Notes: generated from the sequence alone by a model not told the origin. DNA of 64,000 nt from Paenibacillus sp. E222 (GCF_013401555.1 NZ_CP058552.1:992001-1056000); one strand, 5' to 3'. Shown: positions 1 to 8,716, counted from the first letter of the stretch. A program made the numbers and translations.

Positions 1-80
1 ATTATCAATACTATGTTTGTAAAGATTTCTTAGGATTTTTCAAGTTTTTATCAATACTGATTAATAGTATTTATAGTACT

Positions 81-173
81 TCAACCTTTACAACTTCGCG
101 CTGATAATCTTATTTCTTCTCTGCTGGTATCGCCTCGAAGCTCTATGAGTCGCTTAGCAATCAATTGTTTCAT
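81..173 (-). pseudogene. truncated Cro-like XRE protein (N-terminal fragment)
   Basis: A 30-codon reading frame begins at an ATG (position 173) preceded by a good ribosome-binding site (GGAAGGTGG). It reads MKQLIAKRLIELRGDTSREE, which is the usual first helix and turn of XRE/Cro-type repressors, then degenerates and stops before the recognition helix. A strong promoter (TTGACA, 17 bp, CATAAT) drives it, divergent from the repressor gene at 316. I read it as the relic of a phage or ICE early gene (Cro or excisionase position). It could instead be a genuine short peptide. The family match is by eye only. Confidence 0.4.
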
Positions 174-196
174 AGTTGTTGGCCCCACCTTCCAAA

Positions 197-299
197 AACA
201 CATTTCGTGTTGTTGACCTTATTATGTTGAATACATTTCGTGGTGTCAACACGTTTTGTGTTTCTGAATATTTTTTAACACGTATTGTGTTAATATTAT
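197..299. promoter_or_regulatory. divergent promoters with four repressor operator boxes
   Basis: Three copies of the 15-bp palindrome AACAC-N5-GTGTT are visible at 197-211, 248-262 and 277-291, with a degenerate fourth at about 231-245. The minus-strand promoter has -35 TTGACA at 244-249 and -10 CATAAT at 221-226 with a 17-bp spacer, so box 2 falls inside the spacer. The rightward promoter has -10 TATTAT at 294-299 with box 4 directly upstream. This is the layout of an autoregulating phage-type immunity switch. The binding protein is inferred to be the XRE repressor encoded at 316. Confidence 0.65.
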
Positions 300-315
300 G
301 AATGGGTGATAATTG

Positions 316-705
316 ATGGCCACTTTTGGGCAAAAGTTACGTGCAATTCGCACGGGAAATAATCTAACGCAAAAAGACCTTGCTACAATATTCAAGGTCA
401 GTGAAAGCGCGATTGGTATGTATGAAAGAGACGAACGGGAACCGTCATTCAAATTTATTAATGATGCTGCAGACCGTTTTGAGGTAACCACAGATTACTT
501 ACTAGGAAGAACTAGTGATACAAATCAAGGTACATCTAAGGTTATTTCAAAAGGAGTAAAAGAATTCCTTAGTGCAATTGAATTAGCTGACGATGAAGCA
601 ATTTTGAAGCTAAAAGGAATGTTGCGCCACGAAGGTAATGAGTTATCAGATGATGCTATAAGAGAAATTATTTCTTATGCTCGTTACAAAGCAAATCAAG
701 AATAA
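316..705 (+). CDS. XRE-family repressor (phage/ICE immunity type)
   Basis: A 129-residue DNA-binding protein. Residues 4-60 form an HTH_3/XRE domain (LRAIRTGNNLTQKDLATIF, then ESAIGMYERDEREPS as recognition helix and wing), followed by the DYLLGRT segment typical of phage-like repressors. The rest is a short helical tail, probably for oligomerisation, with no peptidase domain. The ATG at 316 is preferred to the overlapping TTG at 313 because GGGTGA lies just upstream of it. Palindromic operators in its own promoter suggest autoregulation. No ImmA-type protease follows, so the induction route, if any, is unclear. Confidence 0.8.
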   Translation: MATFGQKLRAIRTGNNLTQKDLATIFKVSESAIGMYERDEREPSFKFINDAADRFEVTTDYLLGRTSDTNQGTSKVISKGVKEFLSAIELADDEAILKLKGMLRHEGNELSDDAIREIISYARYKANQE

Positions 706-778
706 TGTCTGGTAGTTCAAATCGGAGTTCTTCAAAAATGTCCTTAACTTCGTATTCTTCTGTTTTCTCTTGGTCCAT
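668..778 (-). CDS. possible 36-residue acidic small protein
   Basis: A short minus-strand frame starts MDQEKTEEYEVKDIFEELRF. Its ATG has GGAAGTGG at good spacing upstream. It overlaps the 3' end of the repressor gene convergently by 38 bases. A palindrome with a LexA-type core (GAAC-N4-GTTC, 815-826) lies about 40 bases upstream of the start. I do not recognise the protein. Length and overlap make a chance ORF likely. Confidence 0.2.
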   Translation of the reverse strand: MDQEKTEEYEVKDIFEELRFELPDIILDLLCNEHKK

Positions 779-814
779 GCTGCCACTTCCGTTCCTGTTT
801 CTTGATAAAAAATA

Positions 815-826
815 GAACAATTGTTC
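815..826. promoter_or_regulatory. LexA-like palindrome
   Basis: GAACAATTGTTC is a perfect 12-bp palindrome with the GAAC-N4-GTTC core of Gram-positive SOS boxes, but it lacks the flanking C and G of the best Bacillus sites. It sits in the otherwise gene-poor stretch 706-1078, in which I see nothing else. Confidence 0.3.
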
Positions 827-1078
827 CTATTTAATTCTAACATGTGCTCCTATGATTGGTAAATCCTCAGCAGTTATTTCTTATAATTATATATGTGGAT
901 CAGCACAGGAACGCTCACACTGGAGTAAAGAGTTACATCTGAAGAACGGCTGCATCAAAACAACATCTTACCATCATCTCGTAAATCGTCTTTACGAAGT
1001 GATGTTTACATATATAACACCTAATGTACGAGCAAATTCCCCAACCGATGGGACAGAGAAAAGAGAAGGTATAGAAAG

Positions 1079-1798
1079 ATGAAAAAAATAGCTTTATTTA
1101 CTATGGTTTTTGCACTTGTAGCAGTATTATCAGCATGCGGAGATACAAAGGAGAATTCTTCTTCGCAAGCCAGCCAAACAGAAACCAAACAAAAAGAAAT
1201 TGAAGCAGAAAACCAAAAACTAAAAGAAGAAGCTGAAGCTTTGAAAAAAGAGTTGGCTGAAAAAGAAGCTTCCGAAGTTGAAACTGCAGCTACTGAGGTG
1301 AACACAGAAACGCAAGAACCAGAAACTAAAAGTGCTGTTACCGCGGAAATGATGAGTGTAGTTGTTCCTAATCTTGTAGAGGGTGGCGCTGTTGACCAAA
1401 AAACCTACGATTATTTGGTAAAACATGCTGATCTCTTTCCAGCTGTAACTGCTGAAACAAAAAAAGCTGCAACCAAGGAAGTAGATAGCAAAATCACTTC
1501 GAAGCACCTCTTTAAAAATATTACCCCTTACCTTGATAAGATGGTAAAAGTAACTGGTACCGTTGTGCAAGTACAAGAAGAAGAAACAGATTTCGGCACT
1601 GTAGCGTCTATACATATCATGGACGAATCCGGTAACTCCTTAATCGGTTATTATAATAATTCAACAGGAGATATTCTCGACGGTGATGATGTGACAATGC
1701 GCGGAGTTCCTACAGCAGTCTATTCTTTTGACAATATAAGTGGTGGAACTACGAATGCTATTATGTTGGCCGTTTCTACAGTTCAAAAAGTCCAATAA
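1079..1798 (+). CDS. lipoprotein with coiled coil and OB-fold-like domain
   Basis: A 239-residue protein with a lipoprotein signal peptide: MKK, a hydrophobic stretch, then lipobox LSAC with Cys20. Residues about 25-65 are charged and heptad-like (QKEIEAENQKLKEEAEALKK), indicating a coiled-coil stalk. The C-terminal third (KMVKVTGTVVQVQEEE to the end) has the strand pattern of tRNA_anti-like/OB-fold domains in surface lipoproteins. It is therefore expected on the outer face of the membrane. It lies between the repressor and the recombinase remnant, so it is probably cargo of the mobile element. AGAAGG upstream supports the start. Function unknown; the OB-fold call is by pattern. Confidence 0.7.
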   Translation: MKKIALFTMVFALVAVLSACGDTKENSSSQASQTETKQKEIEAENQKLKEEAEALKKELAEKEASEVETAATEVNTETQEPETKSAVTAEMMSVVVPNLVEGGAVDQKTYDYLVKHADLFPAVTAETKKAATKEVDSKITSKHLFKNITPYLDKMVKVTGTVVQVQEEETDFGTVASIHIMDESGNSLIGYYNNSTGDILDGDDVTMRGVPTAVYSFDNISGGTTNAIMLAVSTVQKVQ

Positions 1799-1814
1799 TA
1801 AACTAACAGCAGAT

Positions 1815-1836
1815 AAGCCCTACGGGGCTTTTCTTT
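1815..1836 (+). terminator. intrinsic terminator after the lipoprotein gene
   Basis: Stem AAGCCC / GGGCTT with a short loop, followed by a T-rich run, 17 bases past the stop codon. Confidence 0.7.
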
Positions 1837-1879
1837 CGCACAAATAACCGAACATACATTCCTAAAAGGAGCGAGTAAA

Positions 1880-3323
1880 ATGAAGGCGGCCCTATACATC
1901 CGCGTCAGTACCGACCGACAAAACGAGGAAGGATTCTCGATGGAGGCTCAACATGATCTCTTATGGAACTACTGGAGAAGAAAGGAATGGAGTTATACCG
2001 CGTTTACTCCGATCCAGGAATCAGTGGTAGAACGATTAAAAAGCGCCCTGGTATTCAAAGGCTTATAGAAGATATGAAAGCTGGAAAGTTCGATGCTGTA
2101 TTGATTCATAAGTTGGATCGACTCAGCCGCAACCTGGGAGACTTGTATGACTTTATTGCCATGATCAACAAGCTTAATAAGCGTTTCGTTGTGGCATCTT
2201 TGGGGAGCGAGGAAATAGACACACAATCTCCAATGGGGAAAGCTTTCCTGTACTTTAACGGAATTTTTGCTGAAATTTATTCGGATAACCTTCGGGAGGA
2301 AACCTTAAAGGGATTTACAAAGAAAATGGAGAACGGTGGGCTGCATATGTCCAAGGCTCCTCTCGGGTATGATATCGAATTGATCGATGGAGAGCGTAAG
2401 CTGATAGTAAATGAATACGAAGCAGGACTGATTAAAGAAGTATTCCGGCTGTACCTTGCTGGCAAAGGGGTTGTGTCCATAGCGAAACATATGAATGGGC
2501 ACAGTCGTGGAAAAGAAGGTGGAGTATGGGACAGCAAGTATGTAAGGATCTTACTGCAGAACCATACTTACACCGGTCATAATCACTTCAAGCCGGTACT
2601 GTGGGAAGAATCCAAAAGAATCATCAAACCTGGGGAACATGAAGCAATTATTTCTATGGAGGATTTCCTGAATGTACGTAGATGATGGAGCGACGTGGAG
2701 AGAATCACATGAGCAAACATAGTTATGATTATCCGTATGGAGGAATTGTTAAATGGGGGGCATGTGGGGCAACATACATTGGTAATGCGTCAAGACAGAC
2801 ACTCGTAGATGGAACCGTACGAGTATATAGGAGTTACCGCTGCCGAAATCAGTATTCAAACAAAACTTGTGATGCTCCAGGGATTTCAGAACATCACCTT
2901 CAGCAGCTCGTCTTCGAGGGACTGCAGATCACCAATAAAAAACTTCAGGACAAAAAAACGAGCGCTCAGGCTAAGAATGATCAACGCATGCTGCAAAAAG
3001 AAATAGAAGTGTCGAATCGCCGGCGAAAGAACTGGATGCTTGCCCTGGGAGACGGTAAACTCTCTGCTGATGATTATGCTGGGCTGATCGATGAGGAAGA
3101 AGCAAGAATGAAGGCAATCACTGCTCAATATGAAGAAAAAGAGGATTATTACATCAACGAGCTGTCGACCGAGGAAATAAAAGAGATGATGGCAAACTTA
3201 AAAGAAAACTGGATACTGATCGAACCAGAAACCCAAAAGCTACTGGTGCAATCCATGTTCCGTCAGGTTGTAATAAAAAAAGAATCAGCTCGGTGGACCA
3301 TCCCTCAGATGCTCACCGTCTGA
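1880..3323 (+). pseudogene. large serine recombinase, two frameshifts
   Basis: A phage/ICE-type large serine recombinase split over three frames. Segment 1 (1880 to about 1960) has the resolvase start MKAALYIRVSTDRQ with the candidate catalytic Ser at residue 10. Segment 2 (about 1963-2681) continues the catalytic domain (YSDPGISGRTIKKRPG, LIHKLDRLSRN, GKAFLYFNGIFAE) and the recombinase domain. Segment 3 (about 2682-3323) holds the zinc ribbon and coiled coil. Reading resumes exactly if one base is added near 1961 (LL-MELLEKK) and one near 2681 (VRR-MMERR), so both lesions look like single-base deletions. The zinc ribbon reads KWGACG where the family has KCGxCG, so one zinc ligand is also lost. 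AAAGGAG precedes the start. It was presumably the element's integrase and is now inactive. Sequencing error cannot be excluded for the frameshifts but would not explain the Trp. Confidence 0.85.
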
Positions 3324-3333
3324 TTCTTTTTTT
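3275..3333 (+). terminator. long hairpin overlapping the recombinase stop codon
   Basis: A perfect 14-bp inverted repeat (AAAAAAAGAATCAG at 3275-3288 and CTGATTCTTTTTTT at 3320-3333) encloses a second stem CGGTG/CACCG. A-run on one side and T-run on the other allow termination in both directions, so it can also stop read-through from the minus-strand tmRNA gene. Confidence 0.6.
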
Positions 3334-3390
3334 TCTTGGAGATTTTCTCTAAACGCCTTCAACATAGTACTTAGTCGTTAAGTACCATCT

Positions 3391-3752
3391 TGGAGGCGAG
3401 GGGAGTCGAACCCCTGTCCGAAGATAACGACACATAAGCTTCTACGGGTGTAGTCACAGTTTTGATGTCACCCGAGTATCGCCCCGTAACCGGCTATACG
3501 TTGGGTCAGCCTGATTGTCTTCTTCAGCACACCCCAGGCGGAGATGTGACAGCGTATCCCACTACTTGTTAGCCCCTAATCCTGTCACATGGGCGATGCA
3601 GGTTAGAAGCACGCACACAGTTTCTTAGGCTGCGAAAGCGTAGTTTGTTTGTTGTTTGCCGTTTAATAGGCTTTAGCGTTGATGAAGTGGACGCGTCCCC
3701 ACTACCCGCTACCCATGCTCGAACTATCCCCGTCGAATCCATAAACGCCCCC
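3391..3752 (-). ncRNA. ssrA: transfer-messenger RNA (tmRNA)
   Basis: tmRNA of 362 nt that rescues stalled ribosomes with SmpB. The 5' end GGGGGCG (3752-3746) pairs with the 3' acceptor strand CGCCTCC; TTCGA of the T arm lies close to the 3' end. CCA is not encoded, since the sequence after the discriminator A is AGA. The tag frame runs from 3660 to 3625 and reads GKQQTNYAFAA then TAA, giving AGKQQTNYAFAA with the charged alanine; the AFAA end fits a ClpXP degron. smpB and rnr lie upstream, and the decayed mobile element ends immediately downstream of its 3' end. Confidence 0.95.
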
Positions 3753-3809
3753 TCATATAAGAAGGGCTCCAGGATTAATCCGTGAATACGGAGCAAAGGT
3801 GCTGCACAT
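3753..3809 (-). CDS. candidate 18-codon leader ORF abutting tmRNA
   Basis: A minus-strand ORF, MCSTFAPYSRINPGALLI, starts at 3809 after a near-perfect ribosome-binding site (TTGGAGG, 6 bases away). Its TGA occupies 3755-3753, directly against the first base of tmRNA at 3752. A 9-bp hairpin (3807-3815 with 3826-3834) puts the AUG in the stem and the ribosome-binding site in the 10-base loop. It would lie in the 5' leader of the tmRNA precursor if transcription starts at or beyond about 3866 (a TATGAT-type -10 sits at 3873-3878). Translation is unproven and chance is possible. The rest of 3835-4310 holds no gene I can support. Confidence 0.3.
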   Translation of the reverse strand: MCSTFAPYSRINPGALLI

Positions 3810-4310
3810 CTTTTTCCTCCAAGGTAAAAAGATGCTTCTTTCAAACTCGGCATTCCTGTCTGCTACAAGAACATCATAACACAGGAACAATCACCGATAT
3901 AGTACAGATTGCTGGAAGACGTTCCAGCAGGCTGAGCAACTGTGCAAGTTTAACCAACACACATATGAGGCTCAAGCGTCTACATATTATACCGCGTCCC
4001 TCAAGGGAAGTAAAGTTGAGTACCGAAGTGCAGACAATTCATGAACATGAACAACTTTTCTTAACTATCTTACCCACGATCCCAATAAACTACGCAGCCA
4101 TCTGCGAACTAACTCCATCAACCTTTCCAAATAATCATACAACTTTACCTGTACTCACACTAACCATCTTATTAGACAGGGTACCTAGTAACAACTGGTG
4201 TATCTCATATCATAACCGGCACAATAATCTGACAGACTTGGCTGCACGGCAGGTTAGTATGATCCGTTAAACTCATTATACCGCTTCCCCTTAACAAGGA
4301 ACCTCTAATC

Positions 4311-4358
4311 AAAACAAAAAATCCCAAGCTCCACCCAACTACGGGTAAAACCTGAGAT
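4311..4358 (-). terminator. intrinsic terminator after smpB
   Basis: Read on the minus strand, a 16-bp stem (4343-4358 with 4321-4336, several G-U pairs) with a 6-base loop is followed by a T-rich tract (4320-4311). It ends the smpB transcript. Confidence 0.65.
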
Positions 4359-4428
4359 CCTAATTTCTAACATAACCTGCTTATCACTAACTAACATACC
4401 ATGTGCAAATCAACACATAGCAACCGAA

Positions 4429-4911
4429 TCAACGAGCTACCTTCTGCTTCTCGCGCAGTACCCGTTGAATATCACGTTGTGCATCGCGTTTTGCAGCAGA
4501 CTCCCGTTTATCGTACTGCTTCTTACCTTTACCCAGTCCGAGCAATAGCTTCGCATACCCGTTACGAATATAAATCTTCAGCGGCACAATACTGTATCCG
4601 TCCTGCTTCGACAGCCCAAGCAGCTTGTGAATCTGCACTTTATGCATCAACAACTTGCGTGTACGTGTTGGATCAATTGGATTATGACGGTTCCCTTGTT
4701 CAAAAGGACTAATATGCATATTGTGAATATGAATCTCACCGTTCCGAATCGTGGCAAATGCATCGCCAATATTCGCACGGCCGTTACGAAGAGATTTGAT
4801 CTCCGTTCCGGTAAGCACCATGCCCGCTTCATACGTATCTTCAATGAAGTAGTCATGGGAAGCCTTTTTATTCTGTGCAAGCACTTTACTCTGTCCATCA
4901 TTCTTGCCCAT
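4429..4911 (-). CDS. smpB: SsrA-binding protein SmpB
   Basis: 160 residues, the usual SmpB length. It binds the tRNA-like domain of tmRNA and brings it to stalled ribosomes. Visible family features: an early [19 protein letters not shown] segment, then [18 protein letters not shown], the RNA-binding barrel, and a basic C-terminal tail ([16 protein letters not shown]) that occupies the mRNA channel. The start at 4911 (MGKNDGQSK) is chosen over an upstream frame extension because AAGGAG lies at good spacing before it. It lies between rnr and ssrA, the standard Bacillales rescue cluster. Terminators on both sides indicate its own transcript or attenuated read-through from rnr. Confidence 0.95.
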   Translation of the reverse strand: MGKNDGQSKVLAQNKKASHDYFIEDTYEAGMVLTGTEIKSLRNGRANIGDAFATIRNGEIHIHNMHISPFEQGNRHNPIDPTRTRKLLMHKVQIHKLLGLSKQDGYSIVPLKIYIRNGYAKLLLGLGKGKKQYDKRESAAKRDAQRDIQRVLREKQKVAR

Positions 4912-5020
4912 GTCCTCACTCCTTCTCCGTAAAATAAGCCGGTACCTATGCTCTACAGCAGCGCACCACACATTTCCTCAGGTACCACATGCCAGACCTT
5001 AATTGTAGCAAGGACCGCTG

Positions 5021-5058
5021 TTAAAATCAAGAAAGAGGCGGTCTGCGCCGCCCCTTCT
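5021..5058 (-). terminator. terminator or attenuator between rnr and smpB
   Basis: Minus-strand stem AAGGGGCGG / CCGCCTCTT (5056-5048 with 5041-5033) with a 6-base loop, followed by TTCTTGATTTT. The tract is imperfect, so partial read-through to smpB is plausible. Confidence 0.6.
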
Positions 5059-5091
5059 CATTACACTCATTTCATGTTCAGCGAAACGCGT

Positions 5092-7869
5092 TTACTTTTT
5101 CTTCTTCCGTACAAAAGCCGCCGTTCCGTTGGCAGGTGCACCTTTATTCTTTTTGCGCTTACGGCGTGGTGCTCCACCTTCCTGAACACCGCCTGGTGTA
5201 GCTCCTTCTCCGATAAACACACCGCTAGGTGAGGTGTTTTTGCGTCCACTACCGCCTTTGCCACCTTTACCTCCGCCTTTACCGGATTTGAAGCTACCTT
5301 CACCGCGACTGCTGCCGCTGTTCAGAGCATTCCCTTGTCCACTAGCTGAAGTGCCTTCCTGGCCACCCGCGGTAGAGCTATAACCGCCTTTGCCAGAGCC
5401 AAAACCAAAGCTTACCGCTCCCTTGCTCCGGCCCGTTGATCCTCCAGCATCTCCAGCACGACGCTCCCCTCTTGGTTTGCCGCCACCTTTGCCACCTGCG
5501 TTTCCTGCTGAGTTCGAAGCTCCGCTACGACCGCCACGTCCACCTTTGCTGCTCTCATCGGCAGATCTGCCACCACGGTTGCCTCCAGCACCAGTAGGGG
5601 TGCCTTTACCACCACGCGAGCCACTGAATCCACCAGAACCACTCTTCGCACCGCCGCGTCCTCCTCCACCAGCAGGACGTCCACCTTTACCGCCACGTCC
5701 ACCATTGAAGCCACCTGGACGTTCGCCGCGAGGTTTCATGTCGACCATTTCAAAGTCAATTGTGTACTCCTCCATGCTCACACGCGCCACACGAATCTTC
5801 ACTTCATCACCGATGCGGAAGACTTTGGAGGTGCGTTCGCCAATCAGAGCCATATGTTGATCGTCAAAATGGTAATAGTCGTCTGTGAGCGCACTCAGGC
5901 GAATCAGACCTTCTACCGTATTTTCCAGTTCAATGAACATACCGAAGCTGGTAACACTGCTGATCATGCCTTCGAACTCTTCACCGACTTTATCAAGCAT
6001 ATACTCGGCTTTTTTCATTTTCTCCGTATCCCGCTCAGCTTCAACCGCCACACGCTCACGTTCCGAAGACTGCTGCGCAATATCGGCCATACGTGCTGCC
6101 AAATACTCCTGACGGTTCTCGGGCAAAGCCCCGTTGTTCTCAATCACTTCCCGAATAACACGGTGAATGACGAGATCGGGATAACGACGGATTGGTGATG
6201 TGAAGTGACTGTAGAACTCTGCTGCCAGACCAAAGTGACCGGACATCTCAGAATCATACTTCGCTTGTTTCATGGAACGCAGCATCATTGTACTGATAAC
6301 CGTCTGTTCCTTTGTTCCGTTAATATCCTCAAGCAGGGATTGAAGCGCCCGTGGATGAATCGTGTTGCCACGTCCTTTGACGTGGTGTCCGAAATTCGCC
6401 GCAAAGGCGAGAAAATTTTGCAGTTTTTCCTGATCTGGATCTTCATGCACACGATAGATGAACGGAACCTTCAACCAGTGGAAATGCTCTGCTACCGTTT
6501 CATTAGCTGCCAGCATGAATTCCTCAATGATTTGCTCCGCAATCGAACGCTCCCGTTTCACGATATCGACTGGTTTGCATTCTTCATCCACAATGATTTT
6601 GGATTCTTCAAAATCAAAGTCAACCGCACCGCGGCGCATACGCATCGCACGAAGCTTCAAGGCAATCTCTTTCATCAAGTGGAAATCATCCACCAGATCC
6701 TTATAACGCTCGAGCAATTCAGGCTCTTCACCTTCAAGAATTTTGCGAACGTTGGAATACGTCATCCGCTCTTTGGTCTTGATCACACTTGTGAAAATGT
6801 CGTGTTTCACAACCTTCATCTGGTCGTTGAACTCCATCTCACAAGAAAGGGTCAAGCGGTCTACCTGTGGGTTCAAACTACAGATCCCGTTGGACAACCG
6901 TTGCGGAAGCATCGGAATAACACGGTCCACCAGATACACGCTGCATCCGCGGTTGTACGCCTCCTGGTCCAGCTTGGAGTTCTCCTGCACGTAATAGCCT
7001 ACATCGGCAATATGAACACCCAGACGATAGTTACCGTTAGGCAGTTTCTCTACATTGACAGCGTCATCGAGATCCTTCGCGTCTTCGCCATCAATCGTAA
7101 CGATATTCAATCCACGCAGATCGCGGCGACCTTGCTGGATAATTTCTTCTTCCGTAATGGCATCAGGCGCCTTTTCGGCTTCTTCCACCACTTCATCCGG
7201 GAAGGCTTCAGGCAGCTGATGTTTACGAATTACGGACAAAATATCAATACCCGGTTCATCCTTATGACCGAGAATCTCGATCACTTCACCTTCTGCTGCT
7301 GCCCGGCCCTCTGGATAGCTGACGATTTTGGCAACCACCTTTTGCCCATCTACAGCTCCATTAAAGTTCGTACGCGGGATGAAGATATCCCGGTTAATCC
7401 GCTTGTCGTCCGGAATGACGAAGCCATAAACCTCGTGGCTTTGGAATACACCAACCACTTGCGTGACCGCACGGGTAACAATACGGACGATCTCACCTTC
7501 CAAGCGACCGCCAGAAGGGCCTTGGGACGTGACTTTAACCAATACCGTGTCACCATTCATCGCGCTTTTCATATCATTGGCATGGATGTACACATCCGGG
7601 TGCTCCCGATCCTCAGGGATGAGGAAAGCAAACCCTTTCGCATGAGCCTGCAAACGTCCGCGCACCAAATCCATACGTTCTGGCATACCATAGCGGTTAT
7701 TGCGGGTCAGCAGGACTTTACCGGATTCCTCCAACGTATTAAGCATAATTAAAAAGGCTTTGAAATCAGCTGCGTCTTCGATCTCGAAGTGCTGTTCCAG
7801 TTCCTGATAAGTCATCGGTTTATAAGCGGTCTCCCGCATGAAGTCGAGCAATTGTTGTTCTGTTATCAT
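5092..7869 (-). CDS. rnr: ribonuclease R with extended Gly-rich tail
   Basis: 925 residues. A processive 3'-5' exoribonuclease of the RNB family that degrades structured RNA, including non-stop mRNAs released by tmRNA. Order of domains: N-terminal winged helix (residues 1-75), cold-shock/OB domains, RNB catalytic domain with the acidic cluster [15 protein letters not shown], later [17 protein letters not shown], and an S1 domain ending near 710 ([19 protein letters not shown] type). Residues about 712-925 are a low-complexity tail of Gly, Ser, Arg and Lys with GGRGG- and GGKGG-type repeats, ending in RKKKK. Family members usually end after a much shorter basic tail. The frame stays open through the repeats with no sign of a frameshift. 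It lies upstream of smpB, in line with its tmRNA role. Confidence 0.95.
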   Translation of the reverse strand: MITEQQLLDFMRETAYKPMTYQELEQHFEIEDAADFKAFLIMLNTLEESGKVLLTRNNRYGMPERMDLVRGRLQAHAKGFAFLIPEDREHPDVYIHANDMKSAMNGDTVLVKVTSQGPSGGRLEGEIVRIVTRAVTQVVGVFQSHEVYGFVIPDDKRINRDIFIPRTNFNGAVDGQKVVAKIVSYPEGRAAAEGEVIEILGHKDEPGIDILSVIRKHQLPEAFPDEVVEEAEKAPDAITEEEIIQQGRRDLRGLNIVTIDGEDAKDLDDAVNVEKLPNGNYRLGVHIADVGYYVQENSKLDQEAYNRGCSVYLVDRVIPMLPQRLSNGICSLNPQVDRLTLSCEMEFNDQMKVVKHDIFTSVIKTKERMTYSNVRKILEGEEPELLERYKDLVDDFHLMKEIALKLRAMRMRRGAVDFDFEESKIIVDEECKPVDIVKRERSIAEQIIEEFMLAANETVAEHFHWLKVPFIYRVHEDPDQEKLQNFLAFAANFGHHVKGRGNTIHPRALQSLLEDINGTKEQTVISTMMLRSMKQAKYDSEMSGHFGLAAEFYSHFTSPIRRYPDLVIHRVIREVIENNGALPENRQEYLAARMADIAQQSSERERVAVEAERDTEKMKKAEYMLDKVGEEFEGMISSVTSFGMFIELENTVEGLIRLSALTDDYYHFDDQHMALIGERTSKVFRIGDEVKIRVARVSMEEYTIDFEMVDMKPRGERPGGFNGGRGGKGGRPAGGGGRGGAKSGSGGFSGSRGGKGTPTGAGGNRGGRSADESSKGGRGGRSGASNSAGNAGGKGGGKPRGERRAGDAGGSTGRSKGAVSFGFGSGKGGYSSTAGGQEGTSASGQGNALNSGSSRGEGSFKSGKGGGKGGKGGSGRKNTSPSGVFIGEGATPGGVQEGGAPRRKRKKNKGAPANGTAAFVRKKKK

Positions 7870-8230
7870 TAATATTCACCTCGGGAAACATAAAAGTGTA
7901 ATCTTGTCTCATCTCTCTATGTATCAGTAACCTTACAGATGTAAAGGCCCTTTACCGCAGGCCACACTATCTCATACCCTAGTATACACGAATTCAATCC
8001 GGCGCATCCGTACCCTGCAAAATAAACCAAGCATGCATGGCCCCTTGCATAACCGCGCTTTCATGCATCATAACTGCATTTATGCTACATGTGTTTTGCT
8101 CTCGAAAAGACAGAAAAGAATCGGCCCAGAACAGGGCGAATATGTAGGAAGGTAACCGAACAGAAGTGAGAAGAAATCGAAGATCAGAATCATGTGGTTC
8201 ATTGGAAAATACTGGTCATGGATGAATTTA

Positions 8231-8265
8231 TTAAAAAACCTCCGTTTCTTCTCGAAACGAAGGTT
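8231..8265 (-). terminator. intrinsic terminator after secG
   Basis: Minus-strand stem AACCTTCGTTTC / GAAACGGAGGTT with a 5-base loop and T-tract. The stretch 7870-8230 between it and rnr holds no gene; relatives often have a carboxylesterase gene between secG and rnr, and none is visible here. Confidence 0.8.
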
Positions 8266-8318
8266 AATCATTCAAGCGTTCCTGCTCGAAACTATCTCGT
8301 TACATAAGGCACTCCGGC

Positions 8319-8552
8319 TTACTTGGAGACAACCGTAACGATGATAGACAAAATGAAGAATCCTGCACCCAGTACAACTGTTGCACGTTGCAGGAAAAGA
8401 TCCAGTCCGCGCGCTTTCGTTTTACCGAAAAGATGTTCCGCACCACCGGAGATGGCACCCGCCAAACCAGCGCTTTTCCCGTGCTGCAGCAATACTACAG
8501 TGATTAGACCGATCGAAAACACCACGAGCAGCAATTTCAAAGCAATATCCAT
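8319..8552 (-). CDS. secG: preprotein translocase subunit SecG
   Basis: 77 residues with two membrane segments ([16 protein letters not shown] and the second near [17 protein letters not shown]) joined by a cytoplasmic loop with the SecG-type [13 protein letters not shown]. It is the small accessory subunit of SecYEG. The start at 8552 (MDIALK) is preferred because AGGAGG lies 8 bases upstream; the GTG three codons earlier overlaps that site. Located between eno and rnr, as in other Bacillales. Confidence 0.92.
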   Translation of the reverse strand: MDIALKLLLVVFSIGLITVVLLQHGKSAGLAGAISGGAEHLFGKTKARGLDLFLQRATVVLGAGFFILSIIVTVVSK

Positions 8553-8716
8553 TCTTTCCACCTCCTACCCATGTGGGCATAACATCTCACCATAAAAACA
8601 GTTACTTTAATTGTAACACAGCTATTAACGTGATACAAGTAGTGGCATTTCCTCAATTACTGAGATACAGCCAATATTTTCAACCCTTTTAATCTTAAGC
8701 AATTATAGTGAACTTA

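Noticed and set aside
1..3390. Second copy of the ssrA 3' end as the far attachment site
   Set aside because: I searched by eye for the T-arm/acceptor sequence on both strands and found none, so the far end of the island is outside the window.
3782..4712. 162- and 103-codon plus-strand ORFs between ssrA and smpB
   Set aside because: Composition is not protein-like, there is no ribosome site, and they overlap the smpB terminator or smpB itself.
5390..5860. Pro-rich 156-codon plus-strand ORF
   Set aside because: It is the antisense of the Gly/Arg repeats of the RNase R tail (GGN codons read as CCN); an artefact of composition.
6205..7752. 515-codon plus-strand ORF inside rnr
   Set aside because: Antisense shadow of a strong gene. 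It has no family signature and covers the catalytic RNB domain of the real minus-strand gene.
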